Shown piece after piece: positions 26,868 through 35,977 of a stretch of DNA of 64,000 nt. The stretch lies in the NCBI GenBank assembly GCA_024235715.1, contig JACKLW010000005.1:868001-932000 (forward strand). Reading direction: 5' to 3'. This stretch comes from Accumulibacter sp. (GTDB taxonomy: Bacteria; Pseudomonadota; Gammaproteobacteria; Burkholderiales; Rhodocyclaceae). The translations under genes and the position numbers were made by a program. The notes under the pieces were generated by a model that saw only the letters and a program-made list of their open reading frames with translations, was not told where the DNA came from and ran no database searches. Position 1 is the first letter of the stretch; every line of letters starts with the position of its first letter.

Positions 26868-27491
26868 TCACGATGACCCGCCATTTGCATAGAATTGGGC
26901 GATGGCCGGAAGGCTGGCGACGCGATTCACATACTCCTTGAGTTTCGGCGCCACTGTTTCAACCAAATCGCCCGGAATGTGATCCAGTTTCCCTGAACCC
27001 AGCCAGCGCAGGGTAACGAAGGTCTTGAGGTCGGCGATGGTCAGGCGATGGTCCGCAAGGAACTCCCCGCCGTGGCAATCAAGCTGAGTCTGGAGCCATC
27101 GCAAATACCGCGGCAATGCGTCTGCCACAAGGGCCTCACGAGCACTCTTCAGGTCGTCTCCGGTCAGCCCAAAGGTGGCGCCTATCTTGATGTTGATGTC
27201 TTCCAGCGCGCCCATCACCTCGTCGCACAACAATGCCTGAAAATCGTCTTCGGGATACAGGCCCGCCAGTTTCCCGACGTAGCGCGTAATCGCGTCGCTT
27301 TGCGTGATCTGCACATCATTGACGTGCAGGGTCGGAACCTGATTCAACGGTGTCCCCTTACGGACCTCAGCGAAAGCGCCAGGCGCAAAGCGATAGTCCT
27401 CAAACGGAATTCCGCCGAGGTGCATGGCCAGTCGCGCAGGCTCGGCCCGCCCGCCGGAAAAGTCGAAATAGGTCAGCTTCAGTTTGTTCAT
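26868..27491 (-). CDS. Glutathione S-transferase family protein
   Basis: 207 residues from MNKLKLTYFDFSGGRAEPAR, with AAAGGCG-like ribosome-binding sequence just upstream. The thioredoxin-like N-terminal domain has the Tyr of the sigma/alpha classes (LTYFDFSGGRAEPARLA) and the cis-Pro motif NQVPTLHVND with ITQSDAITRYVGK. The all-alpha C-terminal domain contains HRLTIADLKTFVTLRWL. It is a cytosolic enzyme conjugating or reducing with glutathione; the substrate is unknown. The frame upstream of the Met is open for another 128 codons but is not GST-like. Confidence 0.93.
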   Translation of the reverse strand: MNKLKLTYFDFSGGRAEPARLAMHLGGIPFEDYRFAPGAFAEVRKGTPLNQVPTLHVNDVQITQSDAITRYVGKLAGLYPEDDFQALLCDEVMGALEDINIKIGATFGLTGDDLKSAREALVADALPRYLRWLQTQLDCHGGEFLADHRLTIADLKTFVTLRWLGSGKLDHIPGDLVETVAPKLKEYVNRVASLPAIAQFYANGGSS

Positions 27492-28248
27492 TTGTCGCCT
27501 TTCAGAGGTTTCGAGCCAGGGTTGTTGGGCCACGACTCGTGCAGTGACCAAGGTCTTGATAAGAATGTCGTATAACGGAATAGTGACACGCGGGCTGGCG
27601 GAAGAAGGATTGGGCCGTCTGCGGCCACTTCGGGATACTGCGCAAGGCGCGGACGTCGCCGAGGATATTGAAGAAAGGCTCGTAACGCGGAAGCACGAGC
27701 GCTTCGGCCTTTGGCATCGCGACCTCGGTGGCGAGAACGCCGAAAACATGCTGCAATCAACGCCATCCTCGCAACCGAGTTCGCCTTCGTGATGGAAGAT
27801 GCATGTCTGGTTGGGGTCGACCAACAGCATCAGCCCCCACCACGCAGCAGGGCCATCAAATCGTCGGTTCACCACTTTGCGTCAGGCTCCCCACGAGCCA
27901 CATGGAACCGGTCGACCACGCAAAGATCCAGTGCATTACCGACGCTGTCAATGTAATGCTTTTGCGGAGTACCGGCAATCGAAGCGGCCCGTTTTGCACG
28001 GTAAGTTTGTTCCCGAGCCTGGCTAAAGGGGATACCTGGCCTGTGCTCGGCGCCGATGCCCCCTGGACGACGCCGGACAACGTACATATGGTTACAGTTC
28101 GTCCCTATCTGTTGCCCGACAAAGCCACTAACATTGCACACAGCCAACAACCGTCACCCCTGTTCGGCGAGTTTCCGGAACGTCGAAGCAGTAATACCGT
28201 TTTTGCCCCGAGTCACCGGACTCGGCGGCTCGATGAGGCAGGACATCA
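27492..28248. other. Probable decayed coding region, nothing intact
   Basis: 757 bases between the GST and prc genes. Short minus-strand pieces in different frames look protein-like, for example PRYEPFFNILGDVRALRS around 27640 and DLCVVDRFHVARGEPD around 27910. They are cut by stops and shift frame, so I call no gene. The latter phrase faintly recalls transposases but is too short to assign. GC content is lower than in flanking genes, which fits relaxed selection or an old insertion. Confidence 0.4.
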
Positions 28249-30471
28249 ATGAAAAAAATGCTGTTGTGGATGGTGCTTGTCGCAACCATGAGCGTGCAGG
28301 CCGCCCCGTCCGATCTGGCGACGCAGGCCGTCCCGCCGCTGAGGCCCCTGTCGGAGCAGCCGAAGGCGGCGCGCCTGGCCGCGGAATTGCTTACGCGACA
28401 CCACTACAAGGCAGTCCCTCTGGACGACGCGATGTCGGTGAAGATCTTCGACCGCTACCTGAAGTTGCTCGACGGGGAGAAGCATTTCTTCGTTCAAGGC
28501 GACATCGACCAGCTTCGGGCCGCACGCACCAGGCTCGACAACGCGATCTACACGGAAAACCTCGGCCTTCCCTTTTCGATTTTCAATCTCTATACAAAAC
28601 GGGTCATCGAGCGTTTCACCTACGCCCGCAGCCTGCTTGGCGGCGGATTCGATTTCAGCAAGGACGAAGATTATCAATACGATCGCGAAAAGGCCGCCTG
28701 GGCCAAATCGGAGCAGGAAATCCGGGAGCTATGGCGCAAGCGGGTCAAGAACGACTGGTTGCGACTCAAGCTCGCCGGCAAGGACGATAATGCCATTATC
28801 GAAACCCTCGACAAGCGCTATGAAAACTCCCTGCGGCGCATTGGCCAGACCAAGAGCGAAGATGCCTTTGAGTTGTTCATGAATGCCTACGCCACGGCGA
28901 TCGAACCGCATACCAATTACATGGGGTCGAGGGCCGCCGAGGAGTTTGACATTTCCATGCGGCTTTCTCTTGTTGGAATCGGTGCCGTGCTGACCCAGAA
29001 AGACGATTACACGGTCATTCGCGAACTCGTTCCGGGCGGCCCGGCGCAGCTCTCGCAGCAACTGCAGCCGGGTGATCGTATCGTGGGCGTTGCACAGGGC
29101 AAGAATGGCGCGATAGCCGACATTCTTGGCTGGCGTCTGGACGATACCGTCGCGCAAATTCGAGGCGAGCCGGATACGGTCGTGCTCCTGGACATACTTC
29201 CGGTCGATGCGGGTCCCGATGGCCAGCACAAGCTGGTCCCGCTCACGCGCAAAAAAATAACACTCGAGCAGCAAGCGGCGAAGAAGTCGATAATTCCCGT
29301 GGCCGAAGGGCAGATGACTCGCCGCATCGGGGTGATATCGCTGCCCGCGTTCTATGTGGATTTTGCGGCCCAGGGAAGAGGTGACCCGAACTTCAAGAGC
29401 GCTACCCGCGACGTGGCTCGTCTGCTCGATGAACTGAAGACCGAGAAGGTCGATGGCGTATTGATCGATTTGCGCAGTAACGGCGGCGGCTCGCTGGCGG
29501 AGGCGGTCAATCTGTCCGGCCTGTTCATCGGCGCGGGACCGGTGGTGCAGCAGCGAGATGCCAGGGGCGGCGTCACCGTGGCGAAGTCCTCCAACGCCAG
29601 CGTCGCCTGGAACGGACCCCTGGCTGTTCTGATAAACCGCCGTTCGGCGTCGGCTTCGGAGATATTCGCCGCTGTAATTCAAGACTATGGTCGTGGACTT
29701 GTGATTGGCGAGCGCAGTTTCGGGAAGGGTACTGTGCAGACGATGCTCAACCTCGACAGGATCGTCAAGAACCCTACCCCGGCATTCGGTGAATTGAAGA
29801 TGACCATTGCCCAGTTCTTCCGTGTCAATGGCGGCACGACGCAACTCAGGGGCGTGGAACCGGACATAGGCTTTCCATCGTTTGCGGACGGGGAGAATTC
29901 CGGGGAATCAAGCTTCGACAATGCGCTCCCGTGGACGACGATCCAGGCCGCCGATTTTTCACCGCAAGGCAATCCGAGAGCACTCCTGCCCAACCTGCGA
30001 CTGCGCCATGCCGCCCGAATCAAATCCGTTCAGGATTTCCAGTTTCTGATAGAGGACGCGGCCGAGATAAGCCGCCTTCGCAAAAAGAATTCGGTGTCGC
30101 TGAACGAGGCGAAACGGCGCCAGGAACGTGACGAACAGGAGGCCAGGATCGCCTTGCGCGAAGAACTGCGTACTCCCGGTGGGAGTGGAGAATCCAAAGC
30201 TGGCGGAAAGGAAGGCAATACCAGGCAGCGGGCACGGGCACAGGATGACGGCCTGCAGGCCGATGAACGCGATCTCGACAATGAACTGGCGGCAGAGAAA
30301 GCACGCAAGAGCGTCAAAGATGTATTTCTCGACGAGGCCGCCAACATCCTCAGTGATCAGGTCGGACTCCTCGAGCGCGAAAACAGGATGGCTGCAGCTA
30401 CCGCGGCGGTTTCGTCCGTGACTCCCGCCCGCAGCCTGGGGCCGGCAAGCGCTCCAGCCGCTATCCGGTAG
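28249..30471 (+). CDS. prc: Tail-specific (carboxy-terminal processing) protease
   Basis: 740 residues with a short signal peptide (MKKMLLWMVLVATMSVQAAP). The N-terminal helical domain covers about 30-235, a PDZ domain follows near 240-330 (RELVPGGPAQLSQQLQPGDRIV), then the S41 peptidase core. The catalytic Ser is the middle one of SASASEIF, and the Lys lies 25 residues later in FGKGTVQT. The C-terminal DUF3340 region is long and highly charged. In E. coli Prc trims FtsI and, with NlpI, degrades MepS in the periplasm. It is read alone from its own upstream region. Confidence 0.97.
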   Translation: MKKMLLWMVLVATMSVQAAPSDLATQAVPPLRPLSEQPKAARLAAELLTRHHYKAVPLDDAMSVKIFDRYLKLLDGEKHFFVQGDIDQLRAARTRLDNAIYTENLGLPFSIFNLYTKRVIERFTYARSLLGGGFDFSKDEDYQYDREKAAWAKSEQEIRELWRKRVKNDWLRLKLAGKDDNAIIETLDKRYENSLRRIGQTKSEDAFELFMNAYATAIEPHTNYMGSRAAEEFDISMRLSLVGIGAVLTQKDDYTVIRELVPGGPAQLSQQLQPGDRIVGVAQGKNGAIADILGWRLDDTVAQIRGEPDTVVLLDILPVDAGPDGQHKLVPLTRKKITLEQQAAKKSIIPVAEGQMTRRIGVISLPAFYVDFAAQGRGDPNFKSATRDVARLLDELKTEKVDGVLIDLRSNGGGSLAEAVNLSGLFIGAGPVVQQRDARGGVTVAKSSNASVAWNGPLAVLINRRSASASEIFAAVIQDYGRGLVIGERSFGKGTVQTMLNLDRIVKNPTPAFGELKMTIAQFFRVNGGTTQLRGVEPDIGFPSFADGENSGESSFDNALPWTTIQAADFSPQGNPRALLPNLRLRHAARIKSVQDFQFLIEDAAEISRLRKKNSVSLNEAKRRQERDEQEARIALREELRTPGGSGESKAGGKEGNTRQRARAQDDGLQADERDLDNELAAEKARKSVKDVFLDEAANILSDQVGLLERENRMAAATAAVSSVTPARSLGPASAPAAIR

Positions 30472-30540
30472 CAGTGACCGAACGTTCAGTGATGAACGGG
30501 CCGCTGGCGATCCGACCGCCGGCTCGATAGCCCGTCACGC

Positions 30541-30568
30541 GTCTGGCGTCTGGCGTCTGGCGTCTGGC
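30541..30568 (+). repeat. Four tandem copies of a 7-base unit
   Basis: GTCTGGC occurs four times in direct succession without mismatch, 70 bases after the prc stop. The unit length is not a multiple of three and it lies outside any gene. Such a tract is prone to slippage and could vary in copy number between strains. Confidence 0.85.
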
Positions 30569-30691
30569 GACGATACGGTTCCGCAAATCAGCCCTGCCAG
30601 GGACTGGCGACGCGCGGATCCGTGGCGCCCCGGAGCAGCGGCCGGTCCCCGACCACGGCGTGCGCTCTCGCGGGCGGACCCGCCAATGATT

Positions 30692-30705
30692 TTGATATAC
30701 ATCAA
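30692..30705 (+). promoter_or_regulatory. FNR/ANR box upstream of the cytochrome c gene
   Basis: TTGATATACATCAA is a perfect match to the FNR consensus TTGAT-N4-ATCAA. A weak -10, TAGCAT at 30728-30733, gives a start near 30740, which places the box centre at about -41.5, the class II position. The leader would then be about 64 bases. The 332 bases from the prc stop to the cytochrome start hold this site, the 7-base repeat and no gene. Confidence 0.75.
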
Positions 30706-30803
30706 CCGGACGCAAATGGACCGGGTCTAGCATGGTGCTCGGGAGCGAGTCGTTTTTACTCCTGCCCGGAGTCCTTTCTTGTTCAACCGCGAGGAGACAT
30801 ATC

Positions 30804-31235
30804 ATGAACAGGACAAGCATCAGAGTGGCGTTGATTGCTGCCGGCATTGCGCTTTGCGGTGGTCCCGCCTTCGCAGAGAAGCAGGCAACGGACCTTGGAA
30901 AGAGCGAATACGAAACAAACTGCGCGGTTTGCCATGGCGCGGATGGCAAGGGTAAGGGACTGATGGAGCATCTGTTGCGCACCAGCCCTCCCGATCTGAC
31001 GGTGCTGGCCAAGAACAATAACGGCGTCTTTCCGACGGCCCGGCTGTATGAAGTGATCGAGGGCATCGGCGTGCCCAGCCATGGCTCACGCGAAATGCCG
31101 ATCTGGGGAAGGGAATACCAGGCCGAGGCGGCCCAGCGCTACCATGAGGCACACGGCCAGTACGATGCGCAAGCCCTGGTACGCGCGCGGATCCTGCTCC
31201 TGATCGACTACATCGGTCGCATGCAGGTCCATTGA
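30804..31235 (+). CDS. Periplasmic c-type cytochrome (monoheme)
   Basis: 143 residues from an ATG with GAGGAGA upstream. The signal peptide ends AFA at residue 24. The heme site is C40-A-V-C43-H44, followed by GADGKGKG; the axial Met is probably in SREMPIWGREY. This is the small class I cytochrome c layout. It would carry electrons in the periplasm. The FNR box implies induction when oxygen is low, for example for denitrification or microaerobic respiration; no oxidase or reductase gene is adjacent, so the partner is unknown. Confidence 0.92.
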   Translation: MNRTSIRVALIAAGIALCGGPAFAEKQATDLGKSEYETNCAVCHGADGKGKGLMEHLLRTSPPDLTVLAKNNNGVFPTARLYEVIEGIGVPSHGSREMPIWGREYQAEAAQRYHEAHGQYDAQALVRARILLLIDYIGRMQVH

Positions 31236-31320
31236 CAGGGCGTCACCAGGTGGCGCCGGTAATCGCTCTGGAACCGGGCAGCAAGGGTAGTCGTGGGTGG
31301 CCGTTGCGCCGGAGGCGCCA

Positions 31321-31746
31321 GTGAGCGCGGGTGACAAGCGGTGGATGGTGCCATTGCTGGCGATTGGTTTGTTCCCGGCTTCGGCGTGGTCGGCACAAAT
31401 CTACGAGTGCGTCGCCATCGGCGGCGGCGACTTCTACTCTGAAGTGCCCTGTTTCGAGCACAAGGCCATCGCCCGAACCAGGCATACCGTTCCGGACGGC
31501 ATGCCCTTTTCGGAACAGGTGAAGTTGATCAACGAGCGTACCAGCAAGGCTCGGGAAGTTGCCACTCGCGAAGCGGCCAGCCGGTCACGGGCTCAGGAAT
31601 GCGGCCGCGTCGACCAGGAGCTTGCGGCCATGGCCAAGAAATACGCAAAGGGCGACTATGTGGAAATAAACGAGGTCAATCGTGACCAGGCTCGCCACCG
31701 GCACCTCAAGTCGCGGCGCACGTCACTCGGCTGCGCCTCCGAGTAG
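31321..31746 (+). CDS. Hypothetical secreted protein, DUF4124-like
   Basis: 141 residues from a GTG with GGAGG six bases upstream; an earlier GTG at 31297 is possible. A signal peptide ends near PASAWSA. The next stretch, QIYECVAIGGGDFYSEVPCFE, resembles the DUF4124 pattern with two Cys residues. The rest is basic and helical with likely coiled coil (INERTSKAREVATREAASRS). Such proteins are common, periplasmic and of unknown role. It follows the cytochrome gene by 85 bases, so it could share its transcript. Confidence 0.65.
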   Translation: MSAGDKRWMVPLLAIGLFPASAWSAQIYECVAIGGGDFYSEVPCFEHKAIARTRHTVPDGMPFSEQVKLINERTSKAREVATREAASRSRAQECGRVDQELAAMAKKYAKGDYVEINEVNRDQARHRHLKSRRTSLGCASE

Positions 31747-31942
31747 ACCGCGAGACCGGCCACAACACTCTCGCGCAGGCACATTGCGCGCCCCCCGAAG
31801 ACACCCTGTTTCAGCGCCATCACCGAGCCAGGCACCCTCCAGTGCGCGGTGCGCCCCCTGCAGCTCCGGGGCTTGCTTTTTTTCCGTCGCGCCAGCAGTA
31901 TCCTGAGGTCTGCAGAGCGTCAGCGCGAGGGGAGACAAGCCC

Positions 31943-33067
31943 ATGTCGTCGGTCAAGGATGCGGAGGCACGTCGGGTCGATTCCATCGTCGGCGGGCTGG
32001 AGTACCTGGCACAGGGCTTCAGCATCTTCGACCGGGAGCTTCGCCTGGTTACCTGCAACCGGCGCTTCCTCGACCTGCTCGGTTTTCCCGAGGCACTGGG
32101 GACGATCGGCCGGCCACTCGCGGATTTCTTCCGCTTCAATGCCGAGCGCGGCGACTACGGTCCGGGAAGCATCGATGAACTGGTCGGCGAGCGCGTCGCC
32201 CTGGCGAGCAAGGCCGAGCCCCATTGTTTCGAGCGCGTGCGACCGAACGGCACGGTGCTCGAGGTCCGCGGCACGCCCTTGCCGGACGGCGGCTTCGTCA
32301 CCACCTACAGCGACATCACCGAGCGCAAGAGCTGGGAAGAAAGCCTGCAGGCGGCAAAGCAGAAGGCCGAGGAAGCAAACCAGGCCAAGTCGGCCTTTCT
32401 CAACATGGTCACCCATGACCTGCGCACGCCGCTGACTTCGATCCGCTCGCTGACCGAAATTCTCGGCGACGACCCGGATGTCGACGCCGAGCAACGCCGG
32501 GAATTCCTGCGCATCATCAACGCCGAATGCCTGCGCCTGGTGCGCATGATCAACGACCTGCTCGATTTCGCAAAGATCGAAGCCGGGCGCATGGACTGGT
32601 GCATCGTCGACCTCGACGCCGCCGATCTGGTACGGTCGGCCGTCGCCTCCATCGCGCCGATGTTTGCCGAAAAGGCAGTCGGGATCGAGCTGACACTACC
32701 GGCACGGGCCCGACCGATCGCCGGTGATCACGATCGCCTGACGCAGGTGATCATCAATCTGCTGTCGAACGCTTACAAATTCGCGCCCGGGAAGACCGGA
32801 CAGGTGCGGGTAAGCCTTGAATGCGGCCCGAGCGAAGCGACGATCTCGGTCGCCGACAATGGCCCGGGCATCCCGATCGAAAAACACGCGGAGGTGTTCG
32901 AGGAGTTTCGGCAAGTGGTCAGCGCCAACACCACCCACCCCCAGGGTACCGGGCTCGGACTGGCGATCTGCCGGCGCATCGTCGACCATCTCGGCGGACG
33001 CATCTGGGTGGAAAGCACGCCGCCTGACGGCGCGACATTCCGCTTCACCGTTCCCTACGGCACCTGA
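31943..33067 (+). CDS. Soluble PAS sensor histidine kinase
   Basis: 374 residues without membrane helices. A PAS domain of the PAS_7 type (about 15-130) begins LAQGFSIFDRELRLVTCNRRF. The HisKA domain carries the phosphoacceptor His158 in NMVTHDLRTPLTSIR. The HATPase domain has NLLSNAYKFAP (N box), VADNGPGIP (G1) and GTGLGLAICRRI (G2). All kinase boxes look intact. It is a cytoplasmic sensor, perhaps of redox or a small ligand through PAS. No response regulator is adjacent, so it is an orphan kinase. Confidence 0.92.
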   Translation: MSSVKDAEARRVDSIVGGLEYLAQGFSIFDRELRLVTCNRRFLDLLGFPEALGTIGRPLADFFRFNAERGDYGPGSIDELVGERVALASKAEPHCFERVRPNGTVLEVRGTPLPDGGFVTTYSDITERKSWEESLQAAKQKAEEANQAKSAFLNMVTHDLRTPLTSIRSLTEILGDDPDVDAEQRREFLRIINAECLRLVRMINDLLDFAKIEAGRMDWCIVDLDAADLVRSAVASIAPMFAEKAVGIELTLPARARPIAGDHDRLTQVIINLLSNAYKFAPGKTGQVRVSLECGPSEATISVADNGPGIPIEKHAEVFEEFRQVVSANTTHPQGTGLGLAICRRIVDHLGGRIWVESTPPDGATFRFTVPYGT

Positions 33068-33071
33068 GGAC

Positions 33072-33992
33072 TCACTGGCCGGCAGTGCGCCGCCGACAGG
33101 TGATGCCCGCGAGGCCGATACCGATCAGGAGCAGCGTCCCCGGTTCGGGAATCCGCGCTGCGGGACGGGGAGGGTCGATGCGTTGCTCGAGCGCATTCAT
33201 CGTGAAGCCACCTCCCGAACTCGCCGTGACGCCGACCACGTTGACCACGCGAATGGCGTCCCGATCCGCGAAACCAGACCAGCTCTCGAACCGGCTGAAC
33301 CGCATGACCCCGGATGGCGACTGCACACCGAGATCGAGAGTGACGTTCAGGATCGCATTCAGGACATCGTTGCTGTTCGGATCCATGATGAACTGAAGGG
33401 CGAAGCTGCCTGCCACATCGGGCAGTGCGAAGTTGGGCGGAAGCGACAGGATGTCGGGTCCAACGAGATCAATCGTGGAAGACTGGCCGATCTGGGCACT
33501 GGTGATCTGCTTCGACGCCGGGGTCCTGGCAACCTCGTAGGCGAATGCGGAAAGCTGGGCCGACGCAATATTGCCGGCAAGCACTGTCCATTCATTGGCA
33601 CTGTTCAGCCTGAAGCCCGGATCGACACCGGGCGTCGAACCATTGTCCGGCAGAACGTCCAGAACGATGTTCCCAGCATTCGCAGCCACGGCATTACCCC
33701 AGCCATGGGAAAACTTGCCCGCCGTGAAGTCCAGAGACTGAACGTCGAACAGCGCCAGGGGATCCGTCTTGAGCAGATTCTCCAGGGCCTGGCCCGTCGG
33801 AAACGTGTTTGCCAGGACCGGAGCGAAGTTGGAGAACTCAAGACCGTCCTGGCTAAAGCTCGTCCCGTTGAACATGTCCTGCAGGGTGGTCGCGGACCCT
33901 GTGCCTGAAAATCCCAGCACCAGACAAAAGGCGGCGACACCAATTGCCGGCCGTCCCCTACGCAGGCTCCTGACTCTGATGTCATCTATCAT
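33072..33992 (-). CDS. PEP-CTERM secreted protein
   Basis: 306 residues from an ATG with GGGAGAACGG upstream, 11 codons inside a longer open frame. A basic N-terminus leads into a signal sequence (GVAAFCLVLGFSGTGSATT). The body is beta-rich, Ser/Asn-rich and lacks Cys, like other exosortase substrates. The C-terminal sorting signal reads IPEPGTLLLIGIGLAGITCRRR. It should be exported, processed by exosortase and released or anchored outside. It converges on the PAS kinase gene with only four bases between stops. Confidence 0.9.
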   Translation of the reverse strand: MIDDIRVRSLRRGRPAIGVAAFCLVLGFSGTGSATTLQDMFNGTSFSQDGLEFSNFAPVLANTFPTGQALENLLKTDPLALFDVQSLDFTAGKFSHGWGNAVAANAGNIVLDVLPDNGSTPGVDPGFRLNSANEWTVLAGNIASAQLSAFAYEVARTPASKQITSAQIGQSSTIDLVGPDILSLPPNFALPDVAGSFALQFIMDPNSNDVLNAILNVTLDLGVQSPSGVMRFSRFESWSGFADRDAIRVVNVVGVTASSGGGFTMNALEQRIDPPRPAARIPEPGTLLLIGIGLAGITCRRRTAGQ

Positions 33993-34149
33993 TTCCGTTC
34001 TCCCAAGCAGCGTCAAAAATGACAAGCGCCAACGACCGGCTTCGTTGCGTCTTTCAACAGGCGCGTATGAAGCAGGAACGACGACAGCCTCGCGCCGCCA
34101 TGTTCTCCCGAATACCCATCGCCACGCCGAACCGGCGGGTCACGCAACG

Positions 34150-34638
34150 CTACGGCGCTGACACGATCTCGTAGTAGACGCCGCTCGATCCGAAGTACGG
34201 CTTGTACCAGTTTGGCCCGCTCTGGTAGTAGTGGGTACCGTTGACCACCATGCTCTGGGCACCGGGCGGAAGCGCGGCGTACTGACTGCCGAGCGGCAGG
34301 TTGCCCTGGACGACGGCGATCGGTTGCTGGACGACAACCGGTTGCTGGACGACGATCGGTGCGGGTCGCGCGGCACTGGCTATCGCTGCGCCGGCCATCG
34401 TCCCGACCGCCAGGCCGGCTACCGCACCGGCCGCCGCGCCGCAGCCGTAGCAACCGCCGTGGTAATAGCCACCGCCATGATAATAGCCGTGGTAGCCGCC
34501 ATGGTAACCGCCGGCAGCGACGAAACCCCGCCCGCCCCAGCCCCTGCCCGCGGCCACCCAGGCGTTCGCGTCAGCCAGAGGAACGAGCACGCTGGCCGAC
34601 GCCGCGATGCCGAGGATCAGTGTCTTCACGTGTTTCAT
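34150..34638 (-). CDS. Gly/Tyr/His-rich secreted protein, DUF6515-like
   Basis: 162 residues with a clear signal peptide (MKHVKTLILGIAASASVLVP to ANA). A Gly-Tyr-His repeat region, with GYHGGYHGYYHGGGYYHGG, is followed by a glycine-zipper-like hydrophobic segment (GAVAGLAVGTMAGAAIASAA). Then come a VVQQPVVVQQP spacer and a conserved C-terminal piece GTHYYQSGPNWYKPYFGSSGVYYEI. This C-terminal pattern is typical of small outer-envelope proteins beside DUF2092 genes. The neighbour DUF2092 gene ends 20 bases upstream, so the two form one unit. Confidence 0.8.
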   Translation of the reverse strand: MKHVKTLILGIAASASVLVPLADANAWVAAGRGWGGRGFVAAGGYHGGYHGYYHGGGYYHGGCYGCGAAAGAVAGLAVGTMAGAAIASAARPAPIVVQQPVVVQQPIAVVQGNLPLGSQYAALPPGAQSMVVNGTHYYQSGPNWYKPYFGSSGVYYEIVSAP

Positions 34639-34658
34639 GCCATTGCTCCTTTCACCGC

Positions 34659-35465
34659 TTACCTGGACTGTGGCAGGCCGTGCAGCTTGAACTCGAGTTG
34701 GGTGGCGTCCTTGGGGAGGACGACCTTGAAGGCCTGTGCCGGAATCGGCGCGTCGAGTTTCCAGTCCGAGAACTCAACGGTGAATCCAGGCTGACGCTCG
34801 CCGCTGCGGTACGCGACGATCACCAGCCTCGGCAGCTTGTCTTTCGTGCCGATCCAGATCTCCCAATCGACACCCTTGGCGGTAAACGCCAGGTGTTCGG
34901 TCTGCACACCGCCGACCGTCGATTCGCCGACGAGAAATGCGCCGCTGAGGTCCTTCGCCAGACGCGCATAGGGGTCGGAAACAAGCAGGTCGACGAACGG
35001 TGCCAGGGCGTCAGCGGCCGGATGTTCCTTTTCGAGGATGGCATCTATCGTGCTCCCCGGCGCCGCCTGCTGCGCGTAGAGTTCGTTGCCGGGCCCGACC
35101 GCGGCGGTGACCGTCTGGCCGTCGCAATAGAGGTCAATCGGGAAGAGGTCGCCGCGCGATTCGACGAAGAGCTTGTCGGGCCGCTGCATCAGCACCCGCG
35201 AAGTTCCGAAAAGGCTGATGTACTGTCCGTTCGGTGCAGGCATCGGCACCAGGCTGCGCACCTTGAAGCCCACGGTTTTCGCCGAGGCCAGCTTGTCGCT
35301 CATGCCCTTCAGTAAAGTGAGCGCGCGCTGGTCCTTCACTTCCGCGGCGGGCGCAGCCGCTGGCTGCGGCTTTTCTTCTGCCACGGCCGCAGCGCAGCCC
35401 CCGAAAATCACCGCGGCGGCAAGCAAGGTGCCGCCACAGAAATGCCCAATCGCGCTTGGTTTCAT
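34659..35465 (-). CDS. DUF2092 periplasmic protein
   Basis: 268 residues from the ATG at 35465 with GGAGAG about nine bases upstream. The signal peptide or lipoprotein-like segment runs through AAAVIFGGCAAAVA. The mature part, LTLLKGMSDKLASAKTVGFKVRSL, DKLFVESRGDLFPIDLYCDG and VDWEIWIGTKDKLPRLVIVAYR, matches the DUF2092 pattern, which has a LolA/LolB-like fold. It probably binds lipid or a hydrophobic ligand in the periplasm by fold analogy. It is the first gene of a two-gene unit with the DUF6515-like protein. Confidence 0.87.
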   Translation of the reverse strand: MKPSAIGHFCGGTLLAAAVIFGGCAAAVAEEKPQPAAAPAAEVKDQRALTLLKGMSDKLASAKTVGFKVRSLVPMPAPNGQYISLFGTSRVLMQRPDKLFVESRGDLFPIDLYCDGQTVTAAVGPGNELYAQQAAPGSTIDAILEKEHPAADALAPFVDLLVSDPYARLAKDLSGAFLVGESTVGGVQTEHLAFTAKGVDWEIWIGTKDKLPRLVIVAYRSGERQPGFTVEFSDWKLDAPIPAQAFKVVLPKDATQLEFKLHGLPQSR

Positions 35466-35696
35466 CAATCTTCTCTCCGGTTTTCTCGGGGTGTGTATCG
35501 CCCATGTCGGGCCTCTGCCGCCTCGCCGGGCGCAAAGACCCGACGACGCTGCACCATGACCGCTTGCCTGGCAGCGAGGCGCTGCGACTCTGCCTCAGGC
35601 GCCTTGATGTCCTTCCTGCCCGCAGGCCCAGCGGACGCACAAGATGCCCATACACATACACAATATTGCAGGCAAGTCCTGCTGTCATCGTACCGG

Positions 35697-35781
35697 CGGA
35701 AGCGGTGAGATTCGAACTCACGGACGGTTGCCCGTCGCTAGTTTTCAAGACTAGTGCAATCGACCACTCTGCCACGCTTCC
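35697..35781 (-). tRNA. tRNA-Ser (anticodon UGA)
   Basis: The acceptor arms GGAAGCG (35775-35781, read on minus) and CGCTTCC (35698-35704) pair perfectly. The anticodon stem-loop reads CTAGTCTTGAAAACTAG, giving anticodon TGA for UCA codons. A long variable arm (CGACGGGCAACCGTCCG) and a TpsiC loop GAGTTCGAATCTC are present. The 3' CCA is not encoded (CCG follows), so it must be added by the nucleotidyltransferase. It stands alone in the gap between DUF2092 and the BI-1 gene. Confidence 0.97.
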
Positions 35782-35977
35782 AGGGTCACCGGCGGCGGTT
35801 CGCTCCTGCCGCGGCGGCGGGGCGAATGATAGCACGGCGCTGCTGCGTGCAGGCGGCGCACCCCTTGCTCCATTCCCACTGGCGGCACGTGACGATCCGC
35901 CGATTGTGATTGAAACTTTTCGCTTATTTGGCTAGTCTCAGCGGCGTATCTGCAAATCCATCAACAGGAGGATCTCC

